Assembly (NCBI GenBank): GCA_002280485.1
Contig: NCED01000067.1
Coordinates: 1 to 27,286, forward strand
Length of the DNA: 27,286 nucleotides
From: Caulobacterales bacterium 32-69-10
GTDB lineage: Bacteria; Pseudomonadota; Alphaproteobacteria; Caulobacterales; Caulobacteraceae
Reading direction: 5' to 3'
The position numbers and the translations under genes were made by a program. The notes under the pieces were generated by a model. The model was not told where the DNA came from. It made no database searches and saw nothing but the letters and a program-made list of their open reading frames with translations. This document shows positions 1-7,192 of this stretch, in pieces (positions within the stretch are counted from its first letter, which is position 1; every line of letters begins with the position of its first letter).

Positions 1-2
1 AC

Positions 3-440
3 ACCTTGAGCGCGGTGATGGCCTATCGCCCGAACGCGGCCGAGGCCTGGAGCTGCGCCGGCCAGGCCGTGGCCCTGATGCCCGAGACCTCCTATTCGCG
101 CGGACGGATGATGGCCCTCTACGGATCGGCCGATCGTTCGCTGCAGACCGTGGCCCAGGTCCGGGCTCGCTCGGCCGCAAACCCGGGCGCCGACTACAGC
201 CAGTTCGTCCGCTCGACCTCCTGCGACCCGTCCGACACCTTCACCTTCTCAGGCCTGCCTGACGGGGCTTATTTCATCATCGCCCGGGTTCGCCAGACCC
301 GGCCCGCCAACGGCGGCGGCGAGATGGTGGTGATGCAGCGGGTCGAACTGCGCGGCGGCCAGACGATCCGCCTCACCCTGCCCCAGGGCGGCCCCGCGCC
401 GCGCCAGCCCGCGCGCCCCGGCCCGGCCCGGCCGCGGTAG
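3..440 (+). CDS. Carboxypeptidase-regulatory-like domain protein, 3' part only
   Basis: The frame is open from the first bases of the window to a TAG at 438-440, so the true start lies upstream and the gene is 5'-truncated. About 146 residues are visible. The segment reading TFTFSGLPDGAYFIIARV, followed by VELRGGQTIRLTLP, has the pattern of a transthyretin-like carboxypeptidase regulatory fold (a Gly-Leu-Pro-x-Gly-x-Tyr turn between beta strands). Such domains are usually extracytoplasmic and lack catalytic residues of their own. The C-terminus is a Pro/Arg/Ala-rich tail of about 20 residues, probably disordered. It converges on pabC with only 24 bases between the stops, and no terminator is evident. 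Function is unknown; the domain call is by pattern only. Confidence 0.6.
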   Translation, partial: TLSAVMAYRPNAAEAWSCAGQAVALMPETSYSRGRMMALYGSADRSLQTVAQVRARSAANPGADYSQFVRSTSCDPSDTFTFSGLPDGAYFIIARVRQTRPANGGGEMVVMQRVELRGGQTIRLTLPQGGPAPRQPARPGPARPR

Positions 441-464
441 CTAAGGCAAGCTCAAGGGAAGGGC

Positions 465-1241
465 CTAGCTGACGTCCGCCACGAGGGCCTGCAGCATCTG
501 CACGAAAGGGTCCGAGCCCACCAGGCGGCCGTCCAGGCTGGCCACGGGGCGGACGCCGATCAGGCTGTTGGTCAGGAACACAGCGCTGGCGGTCGCCAAC
601 GCCTCGGGCCGGGCCGCCACCTCGCGGATATCGGCGCCGGCGCGGGCCGCCCGCTCGATCAGCACCCCGCGCATGATCCCGTCCAGCACGCCGCACTCCA
701 GGGCGGGGGTGTAGAGCGCGCCCTTCTCGATCCAGAACAGGTTGGACGCGCCTGCGCAGGCAAGCTCGCCGCGGGTGTTGAGCATCAGGGCTTCGTCGGC
801 CCCGGCGGCCCTGGCTTCCCGGCGGGCCAGGATGTTGTCGAGATAGGACAGGCTCTTGAGCCGCGACGCTGGCGAGGTGTCGTTGCGGCGCACCGACACG
901 GTGGCCAGCCGCGCCGGCCCTACCCACTTCACCGACACGGCGGCCGTGGCGCTCAGCTGCGGCGCCAGGACGTCAGGCCGCTCAAGCCCCCGGCCGCCAG
1001 GCCCGGCCGACCATGACAGGCGCACAGCGGCCCGCTCGCCCCCGAGCACGCCGGCCCTGATCGCGCCCAGTGCGGCCTTGCGGCGCGAGCCCAGGTCGGG
1101 CAGCGGCAGGCCCAGGGCTTCGCAGGCCCTGTTCATGCGCACCATGTGCTCGTCCCACAGCTTCAGCTGGCCGGTGTCGCACAGCACCGTCTCGAACAGG
1201 CCGTCGCCGAGGGTGAAGCCGCGGTCGTCAGCGGAAATCAT
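465..1241 (-). CDS. pabC: Aminodeoxychorismate lyase-type class IV aminotransferase (PabC)
   Basis: 258 residues, the normal size for fold-type IV PLP enzymes. The expected reaction is conversion of 4-amino-4-deoxychorismate to p-aminobenzoate and pyruvate in folate synthesis, in the cytoplasm. Visible features are the N-terminal DRGFTLGDGLFETVL motif (residues 6-20), the PLP lysine in RLKSLSYLDNILAR (Lys129), and the GELACAGASNLFW cofactor-phosphate region (158-170), followed by a TNS loop (224-226). The chosen ATG at 1241-1239 overlaps the pabB stop as ATGA, which implies translational coupling. An upstream in-frame extension exists but lies entirely inside pabB and looks like shadow sequence. 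A branched-chain or D-amino-acid aminotransferase of the same fold is possible from sequence alone, but linkage to pabB favours ADC lyase. Confidence 0.88.
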   Translation of the reverse strand: MISADDRGFTLGDGLFETVLCDTGQLKLWDEHMVRMNRACEALGLPLPDLGSRRKAALGAIRAGVLGGERAAVRLSWSAGPGGRGLERPDVLAPQLSATAAVSVKWVGPARLATVSVRRNDTSPASRLKSLSYLDNILARREARAAGADEALMLNTRGELACAGASNLFWIEKGALYTPALECGVLDGIMRGVLIERAARAGADIREVAARPEALATASAVFLTNSLIGVRPVASLDGRLVGSDPFVQMLQALVADVS

Positions 1242-2620
1242 GGAATGGCTCCGAAGGCGCGGGCGATGGCCCCGATCTTGGCCTCGGTCTCGTCCGATTC
1301 CATCGGCGGGTCGCTGTCGGCGACGATGCCCGCGCCGGCCCGCGCCTCGAAGCGCCAGCCGCCGCCACCCTTGACGCCGGGCTCCTCCACGAAGGAGGCG
1401 GTGCGGATCAGCACGCTGGAATCGAAGGCGCCGTCGAAGCCGGCCCAGAACACCGAGCCGCAATAGGGCCCGCGCGGCGGCTCAAGGGCGGCGATGACCC
1501 GCATGGCCTGGACCTTGGGCGCCCCGGTGACCGAGCCTGGCGGGAAGGCGGCGGCCATCAGGTCCAGGGCGGTGGCGCCCGGCCGCAGCCGGCCGGTGAC
1601 GGTCGAGACCAGGTGGTGGACGTTGGCGAAGGTCTCCAGCCGCCACAGGTCCGGCACCCGCACCGACCCGGGCGTGGAGACCCGCGACAGGTCGTTGCGC
1701 ATCAGGTCGACGATCATCAGGTTCTCGGCCCGGTCCTTGGCGCTGTCGGAGAGCTCGGCCGCCAGATGGGCGTCCTCGTCCGGGTCGTCGCTGCGGGGCC
1801 GGGTGCCCTTGATGGGGCGCGTCTCCACCCGGCCGTCCGCGTGGGCCCGCACGAAGCGCTCGGGGGAGTTGGAGACCAGGGCCAAGCCCGGCCAGCGACC
1901 GTAGGCGGCGAAGGGCGCCGCGCTTTGCGCGGCGAGGCGGAAGAACAGGTCGAACGGCCGGACCCCGTCTGTGAGGCGCCCGCCCCAGCCGCGGGCGATA
2001 TTGGCCTGGAAGATCTCGCCGGCCTCGATGCGGGCCACCACGTCAGCCACCGCCTGACGATAGATGTGGGGCTGGCCAAGCGGCTCGAAACGCTCGGCCA
2101 GGCGCCCCTCCCGCGTCGGACTCGGCGGCCCATCCAGCCACGCCCGGGCCGAGGTCGCTCGCTCCAGCGCCTCCGCAGGGTCCCGGCCCCGCCCCAGGGC
2201 CAGCACCCGCCGCTCGTGGTGGTCGAAGGCGAGCAGGGCCGGATAGAGACCGACGATCAGGTCCGGCCAATCGGAGTCGCGCCCCGCCCGGACCTCCGGC
2301 TCGTAGCGCAGCCCGAGCTCATAGGCGGCGAGGCCCGCCAGCCCGCCCTGGAACGGCGGGCCGTCGCCGTCGGTGGCGACAGGCGCTCCCAGCATGGCGG
2401 CGGCCTCGGCCAGGGGGTCGCCGTCACCCGCGGTCAGAGTCCGCTCGGGCTTGCGCAGCAGATAGGACCAGCGCCCCTGCCCCGAACCGTCGGACAGCAG
2501 GGCCAGGGCGAAGGGCTCGTCGGCGAAGGCGCCCGCGGCGGCGGCCGGATCGCGCCACGGGCTTTCCTTCACGCAAAGCGCGCTCCAGCGGCCGGCGACG
2601 ATGTCAGGCGCGAGGGTCAT
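1238..2620 (-). CDS. pabB: Aminodeoxychorismate synthase component I (PabB)
   Basis: 460 residues of the chorismate-binding enzyme family. With a glutaminase partner (PabA/TrpG, not in this window) it should convert chorismate to aminodeoxychorismate for folate synthesis. The key signature is PIKGTRPR (269-276); a Lys in PIKGT marks PabB, whereas anthranilate synthase TrpE usually has PIAGT. Also visible are ELSDSAKDRAENLMIVDLMRNDL (289-311), the glycine-rich FPPGSVTGAPK stretch (359-369) and the C-terminal GAGIVADSDPPMESDETEAK region. The start is taken at MTLAPDIV (ATG 2620-2618); longer in-frame versions add an Arg-rich stretch unlike the family. There is no strong Shine-Dalgarno. The four-base overlap with pabC makes a two-gene operon. 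It is divergent from the methyltransferase gene. Confidence 0.9.
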   Translation of the reverse strand: MTLAPDIVAGRWSALCVKESPWRDPAAAAGAFADEPFALALLSDGSGQGRWSYLLRKPERTLTAGDGDPLAEAAAMLGAPVATDGDGPPFQGGLAGLAAYELGLRYEPEVRAGRDSDWPDLIVGLYPALLAFDHHERRVLALGRGRDPAEALERATSARAWLDGPPSPTREGRLAERFEPLGQPHIYRQAVADVVARIEAGEIFQANIARGWGGRLTDGVRPFDLFFRLAAQSAAPFAAYGRWPGLALVSNSPERFVRAHADGRVETRPIKGTRPRSDDPDEDAHLAAELSDSAKDRAENLMIVDLMRNDLSRVSTPGSVRVPDLWRLETFANVHHLVSTVTGRLRPGATALDLMAAAFPPGSVTGAPKVQAMRVIAALEPPRGPYCGSVFWAGFDGAFDSSVLIRTASFVEEPGVKGGGGWRFEARAGAGIVADSDPPMESDETEAKIGAIARAFGAIP

Positions 2621-2671
2621 CTGCGGCAGATAGCACTTTTTCCTGTACGGGAATCCGCTCCGCCCTGTACT

Positions 2672-2707
2672 CGTCCCACTCCTTCTGCGATCTTCCATAG
2701 TGGGACG
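2672..2707. promoter_or_regulatory. 9-bp inverted repeat between divergent pabB and methyltransferase genes
   Basis: CGTCCCACT at 2672-2680 is the exact reverse complement of AGTGGGACG at 2699-2707, with 18 bases between the arms. It lies in the roughly 97-base gap between the pabB start (minus) and the methyltransferase start (plus). It could be an operator with half-sites about 27 bases apart, or a stem-loop in the pabB leader RNA. No factor is recognised. Confidence 0.4.
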
Positions 2708-2717
2708 CGGCGTGGGT

Positions 2718-4187
2718 ATGGTGACCACGTCCGCCCATTCGGGCCTTCAGGAGTTCGCGCCGTTCATGGAAGCAGACACCCTGCTCCGACAAGTCAGGGG
2801 TTACTGCCGGCGCGCGGGGCTGGCCGAAACCACCTTTGGGCGCCTCGCGGTGAACGACGGCAAGTTCGTCAGCCGGCTGCGTGCGGGCGGCAAGACCACG
2901 CCCGAGACGGTGGCCCGCATCCACGCCTATATCGCCAAGTCCGGGCTCTCTCCCGAGGAGCTGGACGAGCCCGACCCCGCCCCGGCCGCGGCCACGCCGC
3001 CCGGAGCCCCCGACGCGGCGCCGGCGCCGCCGCCGATCATCCTGCCGCCGCCCAGCCCCGCGGGCGCTTTCCGCTTCTACGAGAGCCGGCAGAAATACCT
3101 GATGTTCGTCAATACCTGCAGCGAGAAGCTGGAGGTGGCCAACCGGGTGATCCAGGAATTGCCGAGCCTGCACCCGACGCCCCCGGCGATCCGGCTGTTC
3201 GACGCCGGCGTGGGCGACGGCACGGTCCTGGCGCGGGTGATGCGCACCCTGCACCACCAGTTCGAGAAGACGCCCTTCTACGTCGTCGGCAAGGAGATCA
3301 GCCTCGAGGACGTGCGCCTGGCGCTGGAGAAGATGGCCGACCGCTTCCAGGAGCACCCGGCGACGGTGCTCGTCATGACCAACATGCACTACGCCGAGGC
3401 CCCCTGGCTGGCCCCGGCCAACATGGCCGCGGCGTCGAGCCTCGTCTGGCACGAGCTTGTCCTGCAAGGACAATCCTCCGCCGAGTTCGACCGCCAGATC
3501 GGCGAACTGGAGCCGTTCCTGGCCGAGACCTGGCGGGCGCGGACATCGCCGACCACCGGCAACCCGGTCTACGAAAAGCCGGCCGTCCTGGTCATCTACC
3601 GCGAGGACTGCCGCTTCCTGCTCGACCAGGTCATCCCGCGGCGGGGCGCCATCCGGGCCGATTACGACCTCGTCATCGCCTCCCAACCTTACCGGGCGCG
3701 GGCCTCCACCGCCTTCAAGGCCAAGCGGGTGATCGCGCCCCTGACCCGGGCCCTGGCGCCGGGCGGGCGGCTGGTCGGCATCCATTCGGCCGGGGGCGAC
3801 CCGGCGATGGAGATCGTCAAGAAGGTGTGGCCGGGCGAGGAGCCCTTCGTGACCAACCGTCACGATCTGCTGCGCGACACCAAGACCGAGCTGGGGGCCC
3901 CGGCCCGCTGGTACAACTTCAGCGCCGCCTCGGACGCCAAGGCCCTGTTCAAGTACCAGATGCACCTGCTTCCCAGCGAGATCGACCAGGCGGGGCCGGT
4001 CGGCACCTCGACCCTGTTCGCCGCCTGGAACGCCGCCACCTACAACGCTCAGATCGAGGACCATCGCCTCGCAGCGGCCATGAGCGACGATGGCTATCTG
4101 CGGGCGACAGAGGAGGTGCTGAAACGCCACCGAGGACTCTGGTTCTGGGATGAATCCTTCGTGATCTCACGCAAACGAGATATCTAG
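2718..4187 (+). CDS. SAM-dependent methyltransferase with N-terminal helix-turn-helix-like domain
   Basis: About 489 residues from the ATG at 2718; a second candidate ATG at 2766 has AGGAG some 12 bases upstream. Three parts are visible. Residues about 20-75 (LLRQVRGYC through [13 protein letters not shown]) resemble a small repressor-like helical DNA-binding domain. A Pro/Ala-rich linker runs from about 84 to 116. From about 119 to the end there is a Rossmann methyltransferase fold with motif [16 protein letters not shown] (160-174) and a later [19 protein letters not shown] segment that looks like motifs IV-V. The target is not known; protein, small-molecule and nucleic-acid substrates are all possible. 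The gene lies 37 bases upstream of metK on the same strand, so the user and the maker of SAM may share a transcript. Confidence 0.72.
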   Translation: MVTTSAHSGLQEFAPFMEADTLLRQVRGYCRRAGLAETTFGRLAVNDGKFVSRLRAGGKTTPETVARIHAYIAKSGLSPEELDEPDPAPAAATPPGAPDAAPAPPPIILPPPSPAGAFRFYESRQKYLMFVNTCSEKLEVANRVIQELPSLHPTPPAIRLFDAGVGDGTVLARVMRTLHHQFEKTPFYVVGKEISLEDVRLALEKMADRFQEHPATVLVMTNMHYAEAPWLAPANMAAASSLVWHELVLQGQSSAEFDRQIGELEPFLAETWRARTSPTTGNPVYEKPAVLVIYREDCRFLLDQVIPRRGAIRADYDLVIASQPYRARASTAFKAKRVIAPLTRALAPGGRLVGIHSAGGDPAMEIVKKVWPGEEPFVTNRHDLLRDTKTELGAPARWYNFSAASDAKALFKYQMHLLPSEIDQAGPVGTSTLFAAWNAATYNAQIEDHRLAAAMSDDGYLRATEEVLKRHRGLWFWDESFVISRKRDI

Positions 4188-4224
4188 ACAACCGACTGAA
4201 AACCTTAGGAAAAGGGGGCGCATT

Positions 4225-5391
4225 ATGCGTAGAGACAAGTACCTGTTCACCAGTGAAAGCGTGTCTGAAGGCCACCCGGACAAGGTCGCCGACCGCATCT
4301 CCGACACCGTGGTGGACGCCTTCATCGGCGCCGATCCGTATGCCCGCGTGGCCTGCGAGACCATGGTCACCACCCAGCGCATCATCATCGCCGGCGAGGT
4401 CCGTGGACCGGCCGCCGCGACCGAGGGCCTGGAGGACAAGATCCGCGCCGCGGTGAAGGACATCGGTTACGAGCAGGAGGGCTTCCACTGGAAGACCGCC
4501 GACTTCGCCAACTATCTGCACGCCCAGTCGGCGGACATCGCCATGGGCGTCGATTCCTCCTCCAACAAGGACGAGGGCGCGGGCGACCAGGGCATCATGT
4601 TCGGCTATGCGACGAACGAGACGCCCGAGCTGATGCCGGCGACCCTGCAGTACTCGCACAACATCCTGAAGCGCCTGGCCGAGGTCCGCCACTCGGGTCA
4701 GGAGGCGGGCCTGGAGCCCGACGCCAAGAGCCAGGTCACCCTGCTCTATGAGAACGACAAGCCGACCAAGGTCACCTCCATCGTGCTGTCGACCCAGCAC
4801 AAGGAAGGCCTGACCCCCGCCGACATCGCCGAGATCGTCCGCCCCTACATCCTTTCGGTGTTCCCCGAAGGCCTCGTCACGCCCGAGACCGAGTGGCACA
4901 TCAACCCGACCGGCAACTTCGTCATCGGCGGCCCCGACGGCGACTGCGGCCTGACCGGGCGCAAGATCATCGTCGACACCTACGGCGGGGCCTCCCCGCA
5001 CGGCGGCGGCGCCTTCTCGGGCAAGGACCCGACCAAGGTCGACCGCTCGGCCGCCTACGTCTGCCGTTACCTGGCCAAGAACGTGGTGGCCGCCGGCCTC
5101 GCCGATCGCTGCACGATCCAGATCGCCTATGCGATCGGCGTGGCCAAGCCGCTGAGCTTCTACGTCGACCTGCACGACAGCGGGCACATCGACCCGGCCA
5201 AGCTGGAGAAGGCCCTGCCGGAGATGGTGGGCGGCTGCACCCCCCGCGCCATCCGCGAGCACCTCGGCCTCAACAAGCCGATCTACGCCCGCACCACCGC
5301 CTACGGCCACTTCGGCCGCGAGCCCGACGCCGACGGCGGCTTCGGCTGGGAAAAGACCGACCTGGTCTCCCAGCTCAAGGGCTTGGCTTAA
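4225..5391 (+). CDS. metK: S-adenosylmethionine synthetase (MetK)
   Basis: 388 residues, close to the family norm. It makes S-adenosylmethionine from ATP and methionine in the cytoplasm. Diagnostic motifs are SVSEGHPDK (12-20, with the catalytic-region His17), the [12 protein letters not shown] signature (118-129), the [21 protein letters not shown] stretch (235-255) and [16 protein letters not shown] (260-275). The C-terminal YGHFGRE and GFGWEKTD are also typical. The sequence is of the form common in alphaproteobacteria. The ATG at 4225 follows a purine-rich AGGAAAAGGGGG Shine-Dalgarno region. The 37-base spacer from the preceding gene is too short for any known SAM riboswitch. The downstream adenosine kinase salvages a product of SAM use. 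Confidence 0.97.
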   Translation: MRRDKYLFTSESVSEGHPDKVADRISDTVVDAFIGADPYARVACETMVTTQRIIIAGEVRGPAAATEGLEDKIRAAVKDIGYEQEGFHWKTADFANYLHAQSADIAMGVDSSSNKDEGAGDQGIMFGYATNETPELMPATLQYSHNILKRLAEVRHSGQEAGLEPDAKSQVTLLYENDKPTKVTSIVLSTQHKEGLTPADIAEIVRPYILSVFPEGLVTPETEWHINPTGNFVIGGPDGDCGLTGRKIIVDTYGGASPHGGGAFSGKDPTKVDRSAAYVCRYLAKNVVAAGLADRCTIQIAYAIGVAKPLSFYVDLHDSGHIDPAKLEKALPEMVGGCTPRAIREHLGLNKPIYARTTAYGHFGREPDADGGFGWEKTDLVSQLKGLA

Positions 5392-5400
5392 GCGCTGCGG

Positions 5401-5431
5401 GGGCCTTCTCCCCTCCAAGGGGAGAAGGTCC
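5401..5431. repeat. Palindromic hairpin between metK and the adenosine kinase gene
   Basis: CCTTCTCCCC (5404-5413) pairs perfectly with GGGGAGAAGG (5419-5428) across the loop TCCAA. The stem extends to about 13 pairs if G5403-T5429, G5402-C5430 and G5401-C5431 are counted. The 3' arm is also an excellent Shine-Dalgarno sequence for the next gene. No T-run follows, so a simple terminator is unlikely. It resembles the hairpins at 14231-14251 and 14272-14292. Confidence 0.75.
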
Positions 5432-5435
5432 CACC

Positions 5436-6401
5436 CTGGACGTCGTCGGCATCGGCAACGCCATCGTCGACATCATCGACAACACCGACGACGGCTTCCT
5501 GGCCCGCCACGGCATGGCCAAGGGCGGCATGTCCCTGATCGACGAAACCCAGGCCGAGGCGATCTACGCCGCCATGGGCCCGGCCATCGAGCTGTCGGGC
5601 GGCTCGGCCGGCAACACCATCGCGGGCCTGGCCTCCCTCGGCTCGAAGTGCGGCTACATCGGCAAGGTCAAGGACGACCAGCTGGGCAAGGTGTTCCGCC
5701 ACGACATCACCGCCGCCGGCGTGGCCTTTCCGACGCCGCCCACCACCGATGGCCCCGCCACCGCCCGGTGCCTGATCCTGGTCACCCCGGACGCCCAGCG
5801 GACCATGAACACCTTCCTCGGCGCCTGCGTGAACCTGCACCCGGAAGACATTGACGAGGCTTTGATTTCCTCGGCCAAGGTGACCTATCTCGAAGGCTAT
5901 CTCTACGATCCGCCCCACGCCCAGGAAGCGTTCCGTAAGGCCGCCGCCATCGCTCGCGGCGCCGGCCGCAAGGTGGCCCTGACCCTGTCCGACAGCTTCT
6001 GCGTGGTCCGTCACCGCGAGGCCTTCCTCGACCTGCTGCGCACGGTCGACATCCTGTTCGCCAACGAGGCGGAGCTGTGCGCCCTCTTCGAGTCCGAGGA
6101 TTTCGATGCCGCGGTCGAGCTGTGCCGGGGCCAGGTCCCCCTGGCCGCCGTCACCCGCAGCGAGAAGGGGGCGGTGGTGATCAACGGCTTCGAAACGGTG
6201 ACGGTGAAGGCCGCGCCCGTGGCCCGGATCGTCGACACCACCGGCGCGGGCGACCTGTTCGCCGCCGGCTTCCTGCACGGCCTGACCCGGGACCTGCCGC
6301 TGGCCGAATGCGGCCGGCTGGGGGCCCTGGCCGCCGCCGAGATCATCAGCCACTACGGCGGGCGCCCGGAGACACCGCTCAGCGACTACGTGAAAGGCTG
6401 A
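5436..6401 (+). CDS. PfkB-family adenosine kinase-like sugar/nucleoside kinase, CTG start proposed
   Basis: 321 residues if translation starts at the CTG at 5436. The protein opens LDVVGIGNAIVDII, the normal N-terminal strand of the PfkB family, and contains GGSAGNT (55-61), VDILFANEAE (204-213) and the catalytic anion-hole/base motif DTTGAGD (267-273). The likely reaction is phosphorylation of adenosine to AMP, which fits its place 44 bases after metK: adenosine arises from S-adenosylhomocysteine. No ATG, GTG or TTG lies in frame near the expected start. The first in-frame ATG (5514) would delete the conserved first strand. GGAGAAGG at 5421-5428 sits 7 bases before the CTG, an ideal spacing, but is buried in a hairpin. 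Other PfkB substrates (ribose, fructose) cannot be excluded. Confidence 0.85.
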   Translation: MDVVGIGNAIVDIIDNTDDGFLARHGMAKGGMSLIDETQAEAIYAAMGPAIELSGGSAGNTIAGLASLGSKCGYIGKVKDDQLGKVFRHDITAAGVAFPTPPTTDGPATARCLILVTPDAQRTMNTFLGACVNLHPEDIDEALISSAKVTYLEGYLYDPPHAQEAFRKAAAIARGAGRKVALTLSDSFCVVRHREAFLDLLRTVDILFANEAELCALFESEDFDAAVELCRGQVPLAAVTRSEKGAVVINGFETVTVKAAPVARIVDTTGAGDLFAAGFLHGLTRDLPLAECGRLGALAAAEIISHYGGRPETPLSDYVKG

Positions 6402-6457
6402 GGAACCCTGTCGCGCGCCACCCGGTTTCCTGGACTGAACAGCACAGGAGACAGGCG

Positions 6458-7054
6458 ATGACTGAGCGCGATCGTTGGGACCACGACCGGCCCTATGGCG
6501 CGGGCGATTATGAGCAGGAACGGTGGGGCCGCGAGCAGGCCCGCCGGCGTGCGAGCGAATCCCGCACCTGGCAACCCTACGACCCGGGTCGCGGCAGCCC
6601 TGACTGGCGTGACCGCAGCGGCCCCCGCTGGCGGTTCGATGAGGCTGACGGACGCGGCTCGCCCGCCGACGACGGGCGCGAGCGGGGTTTATGGGACAAG
6701 GCAGCCGACCAGGTCGCATCCTGGATGGGCGATCACGCCGCCGAGGCGCGCCGGGAAGCAGACGGCCAGCACCGCGGCCGGGGTCCGCGCGGCTACCGCC
6801 GGGCCGACCACCGGATCAACGAAGACATCCACGATCAGTTGACCGAGGACCCGTGGATCGACGCCTCCGACATCGAGGTGCAGGTCCGCGATGGGGAGGT
6901 TGAGCTGCGGGGCTACGTCCGTACCCCCGAGGACCGTCGGCGGGCCCTGGAGATCGCCGACAAGGTCGCCGGCGTCATGCACGTTCACCACGACCTGCGC
7001 GTCTACGACTCGTCGCGCCGCTCCATGTCCGACACCGGCCTGTATCCTTTCTAA
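6458..7054 (+). CDS. BON-domain protein with long charged N-terminal region
   Basis: 198 residues. The ATG at 6458 follows AGGAG with good spacing. Residues 118-183 form one BON domain (ININEDIHDQL-like start, then DIEVQVRDGEVELRGYV and a terminal VHHDLRVYD). BON domains are alpha/beta modules often associated with membranes or osmotic stress proteins such as OsmY. The first 115 residues are unusual: rich in Arg, Asp, Gly, Trp and Glu, with no signal peptide or membrane segment and low-complexity character, probably disordered. Because an export signal is missing, a cytoplasmic or inner-face role is more likely than the periplasmic role of OsmY. A strong hairpin lies just downstream. Exact function is unknown. 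Confidence 0.8.
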   Translation: MTERDRWDHDRPYGAGDYEQERWGREQARRRASESRTWQPYDPGRGSPDWRDRSGPRWRFDEADGRGSPADDGRERGLWDKAADQVASWMGDHAAEARREADGQHRGRGPRGYRRADHRINEDIHDQLTEDPWIDASDIEVQVRDGEVELRGYVRTPEDRRRALEIADKVAGVMHVHHDLRVYDSSRRSMSDTGLYPF

Positions 7055-7067
7055 AGCAGCGCCAGAC

Positions 7068-7092
7068 CGCCCTCCCGGCCATCGGGAGGGCG
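7068..7092 (+). terminator. Hairpin terminator after the BON-domain gene
   Basis: CGCCCTCCCG (7068-7077) and CGGGAGGGCG (7083-7092) form a perfect 10-bp stem with loop GCCAT, 14 bases after the BON gene stop. The following TTAGT is a weak T-tract, so termination efficiency is uncertain. It separates the BON gene from the antiporter gene. Confidence 0.65.
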
Positions 7093-7192
7093 TTAGTCCC
7101 GCCACACTCGGCCGCATCACACCGAAAAATCGGCGGGGGTGGTTGCCCGGCGCAGCCCTAGCTGGCAGTCCCAAGGTCTAGCTCTTGGAGAC

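Noticed and set aside
4188..4224. Possible SAM riboswitch upstream of metK
   Set aside because: Only 37 bases separate the preceding stop from metK, and the sequence shows no SAM-II or SAM-V fold elements; it contains just a purine-rich ribosome site.
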